Part shown: piece by piece, positions 35,346 to 44,289 of the stretch
Layout: the number at the start of each line of letters is the position of its first letter
How positions within the stretch are numbered: the stretch's first letter is position 1
Assembly: GCF_028682455.1 (NCBI RefSeq)
Contig: NZ_JANHLD010000005.1
Coordinates: 62,001 to 126,000 of the forward strand
Reading direction: 5' to 3'
Length of the DNA stretch: 64,000 nt
Source of the DNA: Pseudomonas putida
Lineage (GTDB): Bacteria; Pseudomonadota; Gammaproteobacteria; Pseudomonadales; Pseudomonadaceae
Program-made: the position numbers and the translations under genes
Notes under the pieces: model-generated
What the model was told of the DNA's origin: nothing
What the model saw: only the letters and a program-made list of their open reading frames with translations
The model's database searches: none

Positions 35346-37106
35346 ATGCTCCGACACCCCTCCCGCCGTACCTTCGTCAAAGGCTTCGCCGCAGCCAGTA
35401 CCCTGGCCGGCCTTGGCCTCTGGCGCCTGCCCGCCTTTGCTGCCAGCACCCCACTGGGCAATGAACTCGCCGGCCGTGACTTCGAACTGTTCATTGGCCA
35501 GACGCCGGTCAACATCACCGGCCGCCCGCGCACCGCGCTGACCATCAACAACAGCCTGCCAGGCCCGGTACTGCGCTGGCGTGAAGGCGACACGGTGACC
35601 CTGCGGGTGCGCAACCGCCTGGACGAGCCAACCTCACTGCACTGGCACGGCATCATCCTGCCGGCCAACATGGACGGCGTACCGGGCCTGAGCTTTGCCG
35701 GTATCGAGCCGGGGGGCGATTACCTCTACCGGTTCACCCTGCAGCAGAGTGGCACCTACTGGTACCACAGCCATTCGGGCCTGCAGGAGCAGGCCGGGGT
35801 GTACGGCGCGATCGTCATCGAGCCCAAGGAGCCAGAAGCGCATCGTTACCAGCGCGACTACGTGTTGCTGCTCAGCGACTGGAGCGACCAGGCGCCCGAT
35901 GAACTGATGGCCACCCTGAAAAAGCAGTCCGACGCCTTCAACTACCACAAGCGCACCGTCGGTGATTTCATCGATGACGTGGCGATGCACGGCTGGTCAA
36001 AGACCGTGGCCGAGCGCAAAGGCTGGGCGCAGATGCGCATGAGCCCCACCGACCTTGCCGACATCAGCGCCGCCACCTACACCTACCTGCTCAACGGCCA
36101 GCCCCCGGACGGCAACTTCACCTGCCTGTTCCAGCCGGGCGAAACCGTGCGCCTGCGCCTGATCAACGGCTCGGCCATGAGCTACTTCGACTTCCGCATT
36201 CCGGGCCTGAAACTGACGGTGATCGCCGCCGATGGCATGCCGGTGCACCCAGTGACCGTGGATGAACTGCGCATTGCCGTGGCTGAAACCTACGACGTTC
36301 TGGTGGAGGTCGGCGACCTGCCCGCCTACACCCTTTACGCCCAGAGCATGGACCGCACCGGCTATGCCCGTGGCACCCTGGCCCGCAGCAACGGGTTGAG
36401 CGCACCCGTGCCAACACCCGATCCGCGGCCGGACCTGACCATGGCCGACATGGGCCACGGCGGCATGGACGCCATGGGTGGCATGGATCACGGCAAGATG
36501 GGCGGCATGACTGCGATGGCCGGCATGGACCACAGCAAGATGGGCGGCATGGAAGGCATGGATCATGGTGCCATGACAGGCATGCAGACCCACCCGGCCA
36601 GCGAAACCGACAATCCGCTGGTGGACATGCAAACCATGAGCCCCAGGCCCAACCTCGCCGACCCGGGCATCGGCCTGCGCAATAACGGTCGCCGGGTACT
36701 GACCTACGCCGACCTCAAGAGCACCTTTGCCGACCCCGACGGCCGCGAGCCGTCCCGGGAAATCGAGCTGCACCTGACCGGCCATATGGAACGCTTCGCC
36801 TGGTCGTTCAATGGCATCAAGTTCTCCGACGCCGAGCCCCTGCGCCTGACCTACGGCGAGCGCCTGCGCATCACTCTGGTCAACGACACCATGATGGCCC
36901 ACCCCATCCACCTGCATGGGCTGTGGAGCGACCTCGAGGACGAGCATGGCCGCTTCCAGGTGCGCAAGCACACCCTCGACATCCCGCCGGGCAGCCGCCG
37001 CAGCTACCGGGTCAGTGCCGATGCCCTGGGCCGCTGGGCCTATCACTGCCACCTGCTTTACCACATGGAGATGGGCATGTTCCGCGAGGTACGCGTCGAT
37101 GAATGA
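35346..37106 (+). CDS. copA: Multicopper oxidase CopA, copper resistance
   Basis: Periplasmic multicopper oxidase of 586 residues that oxidises Cu(I) and helps bind excess copper. A twin-arginine signal (SRRTFVKGFAAAS) opens the protein. Copper ligands are visible in the four standard motifs: HWHG near 99-102, YHSHSG near 140-145, HPIHLHG, and HCHLLYHMEMGM near the C terminus, where the type 1 Met follows. A Met/Gly/His-rich stretch (about residues 365-415, repeats such as MDHGKMGGM) is the known copper-binding insert of CopA. Start at ATG 35346 keeps the Tat signal. Overlaps copB. Confidence 0.95.
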   Translation: MLRHPSRRTFVKGFAAASTLAGLGLWRLPAFAASTPLGNELAGRDFELFIGQTPVNITGRPRTALTINNSLPGPVLRWREGDTVTLRVRNRLDEPTSLHWHGIILPANMDGVPGLSFAGIEPGGDYLYRFTLQQSGTYWYHSHSGLQEQAGVYGAIVIEPKEPEAHRYQRDYVLLLSDWSDQAPDELMATLKKQSDAFNYHKRTVGDFIDDVAMHGWSKTVAERKGWAQMRMSPTDLADISAATYTYLLNGQPPDGNFTCLFQPGETVRLRLINGSAMSYFDFRIPGLKLTVIAADGMPVHPVTVDELRIAVAETYDVLVEVGDLPAYTLYAQSMDRTGYARGTLARSNGLSAPVPTPDPRPDLTMADMGHGGMDAMGGMDHGKMGGMTAMAGMDHSKMGGMEGMDHGAMTGMQTHPASETDNPLVDMQTMSPRPNLADPGIGLRNNGRRVLTYADLKSTFADPDGREPSREIELHLTGHMERFAWSFNGIKFSDAEPLRLTYGERLRITLVNDTMMAHPIHLHGLWSDLEDEHGRFQVRKHTLDIPPGSRRSYRVSADALGRWAYHCHLLYHMEMGMFREVRVDE

Positions 37107-37995
37107 GCTACTCAACCGCCCATTGCTGGGCAGCCTCGCACTGCTTGCCTTGCTGGCCAGCGAAGATGTCCGCGCCCAGCAGTCGGCTCCTGGCGCCATG
37201 AACCACGACGGCATGAACCACGGCACGATGAATCACGCCACCATGGACCACAGCGCCATGGGCCATGCCCCGGCCCCGGATGCACCGCGCACGCCCTTGC
37301 GGCCCATCACCGACGCCGACCGCCGCGCCGCCTTCCCGCCCTTGCCCGGACACACGGTGCATGACAAGCAGGTGAACTGGGCGGTGATTGTCGAGCAATT
37401 GGAGTACCAGAACTTCGACAGCCGCGACGTGCTGGACTGGAACGCCAACGCTTGGATCGGCGGGGATATCGACCGCCTCTGGCTGCGTACCGAAGGCGAG
37501 CGTGAGAACGGCGTCACCCATAAGGCTGAGCTGCAGGCACTCTGGGGCCATGCCATCAGCCCCTGGTGGGAGCTGATGGGCGGCCTGCGCCAGGATTTCA
37601 AACCGGCCAGTGGCCAGGTATGGGCGGCATTCGGCATCCAGGGCACGCCGCTCTATGGCCTGGAACTGGAAGCCACTGCCTATGTGGGTGAGCGGCAACA
37701 AACCGCGCTGCGCCTGGAGAGCAGTTACGCTATCCTGCTGACCAACCGCTGGATACTCGAGCCGTCCCTGGAGGCGAACTTCTATGGCCGTAACGATGCC
37801 AGCCGCGACCAGGGCAGTGGCCTGGCCGACAGTGAAATCGGTCTGCGCCTGCGATATGAAATAACCCGCGGATTTGCCCCTTACCTGGGCGTGAGTTTCA
37901 ACCGGAGCTACGGCAATGCCGCCGAACAGATCCGTGATGACGATGGCGACATCGGCCAGACCCGCCTGGTCGCTGGTGTCCGCCTGCGCTTCTAG
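37099..37995 (+). CDS. copB: Outer membrane copper resistance protein CopB
   Basis: Outer membrane barrel protein of 298 residues in the CopB family, which binds copper and limits its entry. After the signal peptide (cleaved near VRAQQS) comes a Met/His-rich stretch with repeats of the form MNHxxMNH (residues ~35-55) that resembles the insert in CopA. The rest is a 12-strand-type barrel ending in Phe (RLRF). Its ATG overlaps the copA stop by 8 bases, showing translational coupling. Induced with copA, by inference. Confidence 0.93.
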   Translation: MNELLNRPLLGSLALLALLASEDVRAQQSAPGAMNHDGMNHGTMNHATMDHSAMGHAPAPDAPRTPLRPITDADRRAAFPPLPGHTVHDKQVNWAVIVEQLEYQNFDSRDVLDWNANAWIGGDIDRLWLRTEGERENGVTHKAELQALWGHAISPWWELMGGLRQDFKPASGQVWAAFGIQGTPLYGLELEATAYVGERQQTALRLESSYAILLTNRWILEPSLEANFYGRNDASRDQGSGLADSEIGLRLRYEITRGFAPYLGVSFNRSYGNAAEQIRDDDGDIGQTRLVAGVRLRF

Positions 37996-38010
37996 TCTTG
38001 GAGAGTCACC

Positions 38011-38439
38011 ATGTTGAGCAAGAAAATCGCCGCCTTCGGCCTGCTGGCCCTGAGCACCCTGGCCCAGGCCGGCCAGACCATCGATGTGTACCGCGACCCG
38101 AACTGCGGTTGCTGCAAGGAGTGGATCACCCACCTGCGCGACAACGGTTTTACCGTCAATGACCATGTCGAGCCGAACATGAGCGCGGTCAAGCAGCGCC
38201 TGGGCGTGGCACCGCGCCTGGCCTCGTGCCACACCGGCGTGATCGACGGCAAGTTCGTCGAAGGCCATGTTCCGGCCGAACAGGTCAAGCTGCTGGCCAA
38301 GCGTTCCGACCTCAAGGGCCTGGCCGTACCGGGCATGCCGATGGGCTCGCCCGGCATGGAAATGGGCGACCACAAGGACGCCTACCAGGTCATCGGCCTG
38401 ACCAAGGACGGTCGCGACGAAGTGGTCGCCAACTACTGA
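38011..38439 (+). CDS. DUF411 metal-binding periplasmic protein
   Basis: 142-residue exported protein (signal cleaved near AQAGQ) with the conserved CGCC motif (Cys32, Cys34, Cys35) and a further Cys73 in LASCHTGVIDG, the pattern of the DUF411 family. Such proteins lie in copper clusters and probably bind Cu(I). A Met-rich segment (PGMPMGSPGMEMGD) near the C terminus adds possible soft-metal ligands. It follows copB by 15 bases with GGAGAG as ribosome site, so it is part of the same operon. Confidence 0.9.
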   Translation: MLSKKIAAFGLLALSTLAQAGQTIDVYRDPNCGCCKEWITHLRDNGFTVNDHVEPNMSAVKQRLGVAPRLASCHTGVIDGKFVEGHVPAEQVKLLAKRSDLKGLAVPGMPMGSPGMEMGDHKDAYQVIGLTKDGRDEVVANY

Positions 38440-38449
38440 CCAGCCCTGA

Positions 38450-38884
38450 ATGTTGAGTGAATGGGCGCTGTTTCTCAGCGCTTTCGGCGCCGCCACCCTG
38501 TTGCCGCTGCAATCGGAAGCCGTGCTGGTGGGCTTGCTGGTGCGCGACCCTCAGGCCGTGGCCAGCCTGCTGCTGATTGCCACGGCCGGCAATGTACTGG
38601 GCTCGATCGTCAATTGGTTGCTGGGGCGCGGTATCGAGCACCTGCGTGACCGACGCTGGTTTCCGTTCAAGCCCGCCCAACTGGGAAAAGCCCAGCAGCG
38701 CTACCAGCGCTATGGGCAGTGGTCGCTGTTGCTCAGCTGGATGCCGGTGATCGGCGACCCCTTGACCCTGATCGCCGGGATCATGCGCGAGCCGTTCTGG
38801 CGCTTCCTGTTGCTGGTGACCGTGGCCAAGGCGGGTCGCTACCTGGTACTGGCCCTGGCGACGCTGGGCTGGATGCAACACTGA
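38450..38884 (+). CDS. YqaA-family (DedA/VTT-type) membrane protein
   Basis: 144-residue inner membrane protein with a re-entrant-type helix pair typical of VTT/SNARE-associated proteins, with blocks AATLLPLQSEAVLVGLLV and SWMPVIGDPLTLIAGIMREPFWRF. DedA relatives move lipid carriers or affect membrane charge; this protein's role is not known. It starts 10 bases after the DUF411 gene and may be the last gene of the copper operon. Confidence 0.85.
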   Translation: MLSEWALFLSAFGAATLLPLQSEAVLVGLLVRDPQAVASLLLIATAGNVLGSIVNWLLGRGIEHLRDRRWFPFKPAQLGKAQQRYQRYGQWSLLLSWMPVIGDPLTLIAGIMREPFWRFLLLVTVAKAGRYLVLALATLGWMQH

Positions 38885-38942
38885 ATCCTTGCCAGCGGAT
38901 ACAGTCTGAGCCTGAACCCCAGGCTCAACACGGAGTCCCCCT

Positions 38943-39941
38943 ATGCTGCGCTTCACCGCCCTGGCCCTGAGCGGCCTGCTCGCCAGCCATGCCTTCGCCG
39001 CCCAGCCGCCGACCTATGGCGCGCAACTCGAAGGTTTCAGCTACCCCTATCCCCTCAAGCACTTTGACTTCCAGTCCCAGGGCCAGCCCCTGCAGATGGG
39101 CTACATGGACGTTGCCGCCAGCGGCAAGGCCAACGGCCGGACCGTGGTACTGATGCACGGCAAGAACTTCTGCGCCGCCACCTGGGAAACCACCATCCAA
39201 GCCCTGAGCGAGGCCGGTTACCGGGTAATCGCTCCGGACCAGATAGGCTTTTGCAGTTCAAGCAAACCGGCGCACTACCAGTACAGCTTCCAGCAACTGG
39301 CCGACAATACCCACACACTGCTCAAGCAGCTGGGGGTCACCAGGGCCAGCCTGCTCGGCCACTCCACCGGCGGCATGCTCGCCACGCGCTATGCGCTGCT
39401 CTATCCGCAACAAGTCGAGCGCCTGGCGCTGGTGAACCCCATTGGCCTGGAGGACTGGAAAGCCCTGGGGGTGCCCTACCGCACGGTCGACCAATGGTAT
39501 GAGCGCGAGCTCAAGCTCGATGCCGAAGGGGTGCGCAACTACGAACGCAAGACCTACTACGCCGGACGCTGGAAGCCCGAGTACGAGCGTTGGGTGCACA
39601 TGTTGGTGGGGCTCAACCAGGGGCCGGGACACAGGGCGGTGGCATGGAACTCGGCGCTGATCTACGACATGATCTTCACTCAGCCTGTGGTCTATGAATT
39701 CAAGGATCTGCAGATGCCGACCCTGCTGCTGATCGGCGACGCCGACAGCACAGCCATCGGCAGCGATATCGCGCCGCCCGAGGTCAAGGCCCGGCTGGGC
39801 CACTACAAGACCTTGGGCAAGGAGGTGAGCAAGCTCATTCCCCAGGGCCAACTGGTAGAATTCCCAGGCCTTGGGCATGCACCGCAGATCGAGGAACCGC
39901 AGCGTTTCCACCAGGCCCTGCTTGGCTGGCTGGGGCGCTAA
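38943..39941 (+). CDS. Exported alpha/beta hydrolase
   Basis: Serine hydrolase of 332 residues with a signal peptide (cleaved near AFAAQPP). The nucleophile is Ser141 in the elbow GHSTGG, the oxyanion region is LMHGKNFCAATW near residue 70, a likely acid is in LLIGDADSTAIG, and the histidine in GLGHAPQIEEP near the C terminus. Natural substrate is unknown; esterase or lactonase activity is likely. Its stop overlaps by 4 bases with that of the convergent DinB-like gene. Confidence 0.9.
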   Translation: MLRFTALALSGLLASHAFAAQPPTYGAQLEGFSYPYPLKHFDFQSQGQPLQMGYMDVAASGKANGRTVVLMHGKNFCAATWETTIQALSEAGYRVIAPDQIGFCSSSKPAHYQYSFQQLADNTHTLLKQLGVTRASLLGHSTGGMLATRYALLYPQQVERLALVNPIGLEDWKALGVPYRTVDQWYERELKLDAEGVRNYERKTYYAGRWKPEYERWVHMLVGLNQGPGHRAVAWNSALIYDMIFTQPVVYEFKDLQMPTLLLIGDADSTAIGSDIAPPEVKARLGHYKTLGKEVSKLIPQGQLVEFPGLGHAPQIEEPQRFHQALLGWLGR

Positions 39942-40525
39942 CGCCCCCAGATCTGGGCTTCGCTCCAGCCAAGCTCGGCAAAGTCCTGGGCCCGCAGGTT
40001 GGCCTCCTCCTCGCAGAAAAACTCGTCGAGTTGCGGGGGCCTTACCGACGTGTCGCTGAGCATGCCATGGACCTGCCCGCGATGATGGATCTGGTGCTCG
40101 AACAGGTGGGAGAGCAGGCGCAATCGCTGTTCGCGCTGGACCCAGTCAGGGCGCACGATGCTCACGTAGCGTTGCAACTGGTCGTCGCGCAACTGGCTGC
40201 AATAGGCAATCAGCCGGTGATCGGCCTGGGCCTGCTCGGCACTGAGCAGCTCGCAGTCGGCAAACGGCTCCTCGGGCTCGAAGAAGCGCTCGCTGTCGGG
40301 CTCCGGCGCTTCGCCACGCTGCTCCGACTCCAGGGCATTGAGGTAGAACCAGTCCACCGTGAGGATGTGGTTGAGGGTCGCCTTGATCGACCCGAAGAAG
40401 CTGCAGCGCGGTGCCAGGAACTCGTCCTGGCTCAGCTGCAGGCAGGCCTTGTAGAGCCTGTGATTGGCCCAACCGTTCTGGTAGGCCATGGTCAGTAGAT
40501 GATGCGATAGCGAAAGCGGCTGCAT
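39938..40525 (-). CDS. DinB-like four-helix-bundle protein
   Basis: 195-residue protein of the DinB/YfiT-like fold. The metal-binding histidines of this family fit His52 of SIKATLNHILTVDWFY and the HQIHHRGQVHGML segment (residues ~135-147). Members are thiol transferases (bacillithiol or mycothiol dependent) or unknown; here only the fold is supported. The ATG at 40525 follows AAGGAGTCGATC. It is 11 bases downstream of zapE and probably co-transcribed with it. Confidence 0.83.
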   Translation of the reverse strand: MQPLSLSHHLLTMAYQNGWANHRLYKACLQLSQDEFLAPRCSFFGSIKATLNHILTVDWFYLNALESEQRGEAPEPDSERFFEPEEPFADCELLSAEQAQADHRLIAYCSQLRDDQLQRYVSIVRPDWVQREQRLRLLSHLFEHQIHHRGQVHGMLSDTSVRPPQLDEFFCEEEANLRAQDFAELGWSEAQIWGR

Positions 40526-40536
40526 GATCGACTCCT

Positions 40537-41643
40537 TCAACAGAAGCGTTGCAGTTGCATCTCCCGCAAGCGGCTCAGCGTTCGCCGGAACGGGAACTCC
40601 AGATACCCTTGAGTGTAGAGCGCTTCGAGGGGCACTTCGGCTTGCAGATAGAGGGCGACCCGACGGTCGTAGCATTCATCGACCAACGCGATGAAGCGCC
40701 GCACGCTGTCATCGTGTATCGACAACTGCGGCAGTTCACGGTCTCCCGCGACTACTCGCTGGGCGCCATCTTCGGTACCCCGAGCGATTTTGGCGGGACG
40801 CTGGCGCGCGCCCAGGGCCGGCACATCGCCGAGCAGGATAGCGGTGAAGCGGTCGCACAAGGCCATGAAGTCCATGGCCGCCAATGGCTGCTCGCACAGG
40901 TCGGCGTAGCGGCACCAGATTACCGTGTCGCAGCGCTGCACGACCTGGATCTGCCGGGCCCCCACCTGCAGGGGCTGCTCGGTGACGGGCTGTTCGCCGC
41001 CGAGCTGCGCAAAGACCCCGCCCAGGACCTGAGGCTGGCCAGCCTCGCTCACCCAGTAGCGTTGCTGGGCGGCTCCAGGGTGCAGGCGGTGGTCCTGCCC
41101 ACCGGCCACCGCCTGCACCTGCATGTGCTGTTCGATGGCGACGATCGCAGGCAGGAAGCGCTCGCGATTGAAGCCATCGCTGTACAGCTGGTCAGGCGGC
41201 TGGTTGGAGGTGGCGACAACCACCACACCCGCCTCGAACAACACCTGGAACAGGCGCCCGAGAATGATCGCGTCACCGATATCGTTGACGAACAACTCGT
41301 CGAAGCACAGCACCCGAATCTCTTCGGCCAGCGACAAGGCCAGGGCGTGCAAGGGGTCGGCGGTGCCATTGAGCTGGAACAGCCGCTGGTGCACCCAGCG
41401 CATGAAATGGTGAAAGTGCTGGCGGCGGGCGGGCACCTGCAGGCAACGGTAGAACTGGTCCATCAGCCAGGTCTTGCCACGCCCCACCGGGCCCCAGAGG
41501 TAGACGCCCGGAGGGGTTTCGCCGCGTTGCAGGGCGTTGAAGCAGGCGTCGAGCGCACTGGCGGCCTGCGCCTGGGCTGGATCGCTGACAAAACCGTCGC
41601 AGTCGATGGCCTGCTGGTAGAGGCGCAGGGGTGAGCCGGGCAT
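40537..41643 (-). CDS. zapE: Cell division ATPase ZapE (AFG1 family)
   Basis: 368-residue P-loop ATPase that acts on the FtsZ ring during constriction in E. coli; the mitochondrial relative is AFG1/LACE1. The Walker A motif is GPVGRGKT (residues 51-58) and Walker B is VLCFDE (111-116), followed by the sensor segment VVVATSNQPP. The C-terminal FDELCDRFTAI-type segment here reads FMALCDRFTAILLGDVPAL. A typical Pseudomonas second zapE copy exists near the petABC genes; this one is clearly family but whether it is the main ZapE is open. Short gap to the DinB gene. Confidence 0.85.
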   Translation of the reverse strand: MPGSPLRLYQQAIDCDGFVSDPAQAQAASALDACFNALQRGETPPGVYLWGPVGRGKTWLMDQFYRCLQVPARRQHFHHFMRWVHQRLFQLNGTADPLHALALSLAEEIRVLCFDELFVNDIGDAIILGRLFQVLFEAGVVVVATSNQPPDQLYSDGFNRERFLPAIVAIEQHMQVQAVAGGQDHRLHPGAAQQRYWVSEAGQPQVLGGVFAQLGGEQPVTEQPLQVGARQIQVVQRCDTVIWCRYADLCEQPLAAMDFMALCDRFTAILLGDVPALGARQRPAKIARGTEDGAQRVVAGDRELPQLSIHDDSVRRFIALVDECYDRRVALYLQAEVPLEALYTQGYLEFPFRRTLSRLREMQLQRFC

Positions 41644-41688
41644 TGAGAGGGCCTGTGGGAAAAGCGCCCATTCTGGTGCTGAACCGGA

Positions 41689-41711
41689 CCGCGGGCAAGC
41701 CCGCTCCTACA
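41689..41711. repeat. REP element overlapping the sugar dehydrogenase stop
   Basis: CGCGGGCAAGCCCGCTCCTACA is a REP core. The TAG stop of the PQQ sugar dehydrogenase (reverse strand, 41707-41709) is part of the GTAGGAGCGGG motif. Confidence 0.85.
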
Positions 41712-42852
41712 AGTCCAGGCCTACTTTGAGCAGCTCGCCGTCCTCGGCATCGGTGAGCAGATACAGGTAGCCGTCCGGCCCTACCCGCACATCGCGGATT
41801 CGCGCATCGAGTCCGTCCAGCAGGCGCTCTTCATGAACCACCTTGTCGCCATCGAGCTGCAGGCGAATCAGTTCGTGGCTCAGCAAGGCGCCAATGAACA
41901 GGCTGTGGTCCCAGGGCTTGAAACGGGGGTTGTCGTAGAAGGCCATGCCGCTGATGGCCGGCGACTTCTCCCAGACATGGTGCGGGTCGACCATGCCATC
42001 CACATGCTCGCCCCTGGCCTCGGGAATCGGCAGCAGCGAGTAGTTGATGCCGTGGGTAGCGATAGGCCAACCGTAGTTCTTGCCAGGTTTGGGAATATTG
42101 ATTTCATCACCGCCGCGTGGGCCGTGCTCATGGGTCCACAGCTCGCCGGTCCAGGGGTTGAGCGCCGCACCTTGCTGGTTGCGATGGCCAAAGGACCAGA
42201 TTTCCGGCCGCACATTCTTCTGACCGACGAAGGGGTTGTCCTTGGGTACCGTGCCGTCCGGGAGAATGCGCACCACTTTGCCCTGCAGTTTGTCGAGGTC
42301 CTGTGCGGTGGGGCGCTGGTTGTTCTCGCCCAGGGCGATGAACAGGTAGCCGTCGCGGTCGAACACCAGCCGCGAACCAAAATGGTTGCCGGTGGACAGC
42401 TTGGGTTGCTGGCGGAAGATCACATTGAAGTCTTCGAGCTTGGCCATGTCGGTAGACAAGCGCCCCCGTCCGACCGCCGTACCGGCCTTTGCATCCTCAC
42501 CCTCTTCGGCAAAGCTCAGGTACACCAGGCGATCCTGCTTGAAGGTTGGCGACAACACGACATCGAGCAAGCCACCCTGGCCCTGGGCCCAGACCACCGG
42601 CACGCCCCCCAGTGGGGCACCGACCTTGCCCTCGGCGCTGACAATACGCAGGTTGCCCGGGCGCTCGGTGACCAGCATGCCCTTGCCATCCGGCAGGAAC
42701 GCCAGGGCCCAGGGGTTGCGCAGGCCTTCGGCCAGGGTGCTGACCTTGACGGTGCCCTCCTCGCTCTTGAAGTCGCGTTCGGGGGCAGCATGGGCCAACA
42801 ACGGCAACAGTGCCGCCGTCAACAAGGTTGGTATCCAGGTGCGTGCAGACAT
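41707..42852 (-). CDS. PQQ-dependent aldose sugar dehydrogenase (YliI-like)
   Basis: Periplasmic soluble quinoprotein of 381 residues that oxidises aldose sugars with PQQ as cofactor. Signal peptide is cleaved near AHAAPE. The six-bladed propeller family signs are visible: LRNPWALAFLPDGKGMLVTERPG, the catalytic base region QGGLLDV, the PQQ/Ca region STGNHFGSRLVFDRDGYLFIALG, HEHGPRGGDEINIPKPGKNYGWP, and the repeated ending VGPDGYLYLLTD. ATG at 42852 has GGAAGGAAACGCTA as ribosome site. The small secreted protein upstream is probably in the same operon. Confidence 0.92.
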   Translation of the reverse strand: MSARTWIPTLLTAALLPLLAHAAPERDFKSEEGTVKVSTLAEGLRNPWALAFLPDGKGMLVTERPGNLRIVSAEGKVGAPLGGVPVVWAQGQGGLLDVVLSPTFKQDRLVYLSFAEEGEDAKAGTAVGRGRLSTDMAKLEDFNVIFRQQPKLSTGNHFGSRLVFDRDGYLFIALGENNQRPTAQDLDKLQGKVVRILPDGTVPKDNPFVGQKNVRPEIWSFGHRNQQGAALNPWTGELWTHEHGPRGGDEINIPKPGKNYGWPIATHGINYSLLPIPEARGEHVDGMVDPHHVWEKSPAISGMAFYDNPRFKPWDHSLFIGALLSHELIRLQLDGDKVVHEERLLDGLDARIRDVRVGPDGYLYLLTDAEDGELLKVGLDL

Positions 42853-42878
42853 TAGCGTTTCCTTCCGAGGGGCCGCCA

Positions 42879-43193
42879 TCAAGGCGTACGAGTCGACTCG
42901 CGGGGCGGTCGGGTGGGTTCCAGGCGCGGCGCGGACTGCTCGCGGCGCATGTTCTCGCCATTACCGATCCCGCGATTCTCAAGGGTCGGCTGACGCGGAT
43001 TGGGCTGGGTCGAGGGGCCGCGCACCGGGGGATTCGGCTGCACGCTGCCTTGTCGGCTGTTGGGATTGGCCCGCATGATCGGGCTGTTGTAGGGGTTGTT
43101 TGGCGATGCCGCCAATTGCATCGGCACCTGCGCAGCCTGTACCGGCACGCTCAACAACAGGCCGGCGGCCAGGCCCAGCAGTGATCTGTTCAC
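42879..43193 (-). CDS. Small secreted Asn/Pro/Arg-rich protein, GTG start
   Basis: 104-residue protein with a signal peptide (cleaved near PVQAAQV) and then a low-complexity tail rich in Asn, Pro, Arg and Gln (ASPNNPYNSPIMRANPNSRQ). The start is GTG at 43193, set by a perfect AGGAGG seven bases before. No domain is recognised; the tail looks disordered. It lies 26 bases upstream of the sugar dehydrogenase gene on the same strand, so the two may be expressed together. Confidence 0.72.
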   Translation of the reverse strand: MNRSLLGLAAGLLLSVPVQAAQVPMQLAASPNNPYNSPIMRANPNSRQGSVQPNPPVRGPSTQPNPRQPTLENRGIGNGENMRREQSAPRLEPTRPPRESTRTP

Positions 43194-43304
43194 GGGTTCA
43201 CCTCCTGCGCGAAACGACGCGCCCAAGCATTGGATAGCCTAAGGCGCGTCAGGTTCGTCAGGGAACTGGGATTTCTCCTACAGGTGATTCATTTTGTTTC
43301 CGAC

Positions 43305-44267
43305 TCAGACATCCACTTTGTGCCGAGCGGCGTACAGGCAGAGCATCTCCATTGCCAGCGTTGCGCCGGCCAGTGCGGTGATGTCGGCATGGTCATAGGC
43401 CGGGGCCACTTCCACGATGTCCATGCCCACCAGGTTGATGCCACGCAGGCCGCCGAGAATCTCCAGTGCCTGCACCGTGGTCAGCCCGCCGCACACCGGG
43501 GTACCTGTGCCGGGCGCATAGGCCGGGTCCAGGCAGTCGATATCGAAGGTCAGGTACACCGGGTTATCGCCCACCCGCTGTCGAATCGACTCGATGATCG
43601 CCTCGCAGCCGCTGCGGTGCACGTGGCGTGCATCAAGCACGGCAAAACCCTGGGTATCGTCGTTGGTGGTACGCAAGCCGATCTGTACCGAACGCGCGGG
43701 GTCTACCAGGCCTTCGCGGGCGGCGTGCCAGAACATGGTGCCGTGGTCGACACGCCCGCTGCCCTCCTCGTCCGGCCAGGTGTCGCTGTGAGCGTCGAAG
43801 TGGATCAGCGACAGCGCTCCATGCTTGCGCGCATGGGCCTTGAGCAGCGGGTAGCTGATGAAGTGGTCGCCGCCCAGGGTCAGCATGGCGCAGCCCGCTT
43901 CGAGGATGAGTTCGGCGTGTGCCTGGATGCTGTCCGGTACGGTCTGCGGGCTGCCGTAGTCGAAGTTGCAATCGCCGTAGTCGATCACTGCCAGGTGATC
44001 GAACGGGTCGAACTGCCACGGCCAGTGGCGAGCCCACGCCTGCTGCACCGAGGTTGCCCGGATCGCCCGCGGGCCGAACCGCGCCCCCGGCCGGTTACTG
44101 GTGGCGGTGTCGAACGGCACGCCGCTGACCACCACATCGACACCGCGCAAGTCGCGGCTATAGCGGCGCCGGGAAAAACTGGTGATACCGGCAAAGGTGT
44201 TTTCAGCGACGGTGCCATACAGGCTGTCGCGGGTCATGGCCTGGTCGTTGTTCGGGGCGAGATCCAT
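43305..44267 (-). CDS. speB: Agmatinase / ureohydrolase
   Basis: Manganese enzyme that hydrolyses agmatine to putrescine and urea, or a related guanidino compound. The 320-residue protein holds all metal ligands of the family: His135 in GGDHF, Asp158-His160-Asp162 in DAHSD, and Asp242-Asp244 in DIDCLDPAYAPGTG. Guanidinobutyrase or guanidinopropionase activity is possible since Pseudomonas carries several paralogues. The second of two adjacent ATG codons has the better spacing to AGGAG. It follows a polyamine-binding protein gene by 22 bases, in one operon. Confidence 0.88.
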   Translation of the reverse strand: MDLAPNNDQAMTRDSLYGTVAENTFAGITSFSRRRYSRDLRGVDVVVSGVPFDTATSNRPGARFGPRAIRATSVQQAWARHWPWQFDPFDHLAVIDYGDCNFDYGSPQTVPDSIQAHAELILEAGCAMLTLGGDHFISYPLLKAHARKHGALSLIHFDAHSDTWPDEEGSGRVDHGTMFWHAAREGLVDPARSVQIGLRTTNDDTQGFAVLDARHVHRSGCEAIIESIRQRVGDNPVYLTFDIDCLDPAYAPGTGTPVCGGLTTVQALEILGGLRGINLVGMDIVEVAPAYDHADITALAGATLAMEMLCLYAARHKVDV

Positions 44268-44289
44268 CATCGGGCTCCTGGTTCTGTTG

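Noticed and set aside
38905..38925. Inverted repeat GAGCCTG...CAGGCTC as an operon terminator
   Set aside because: Short stem, no T tract, and close to the ribosome site of the next gene; not convincing.
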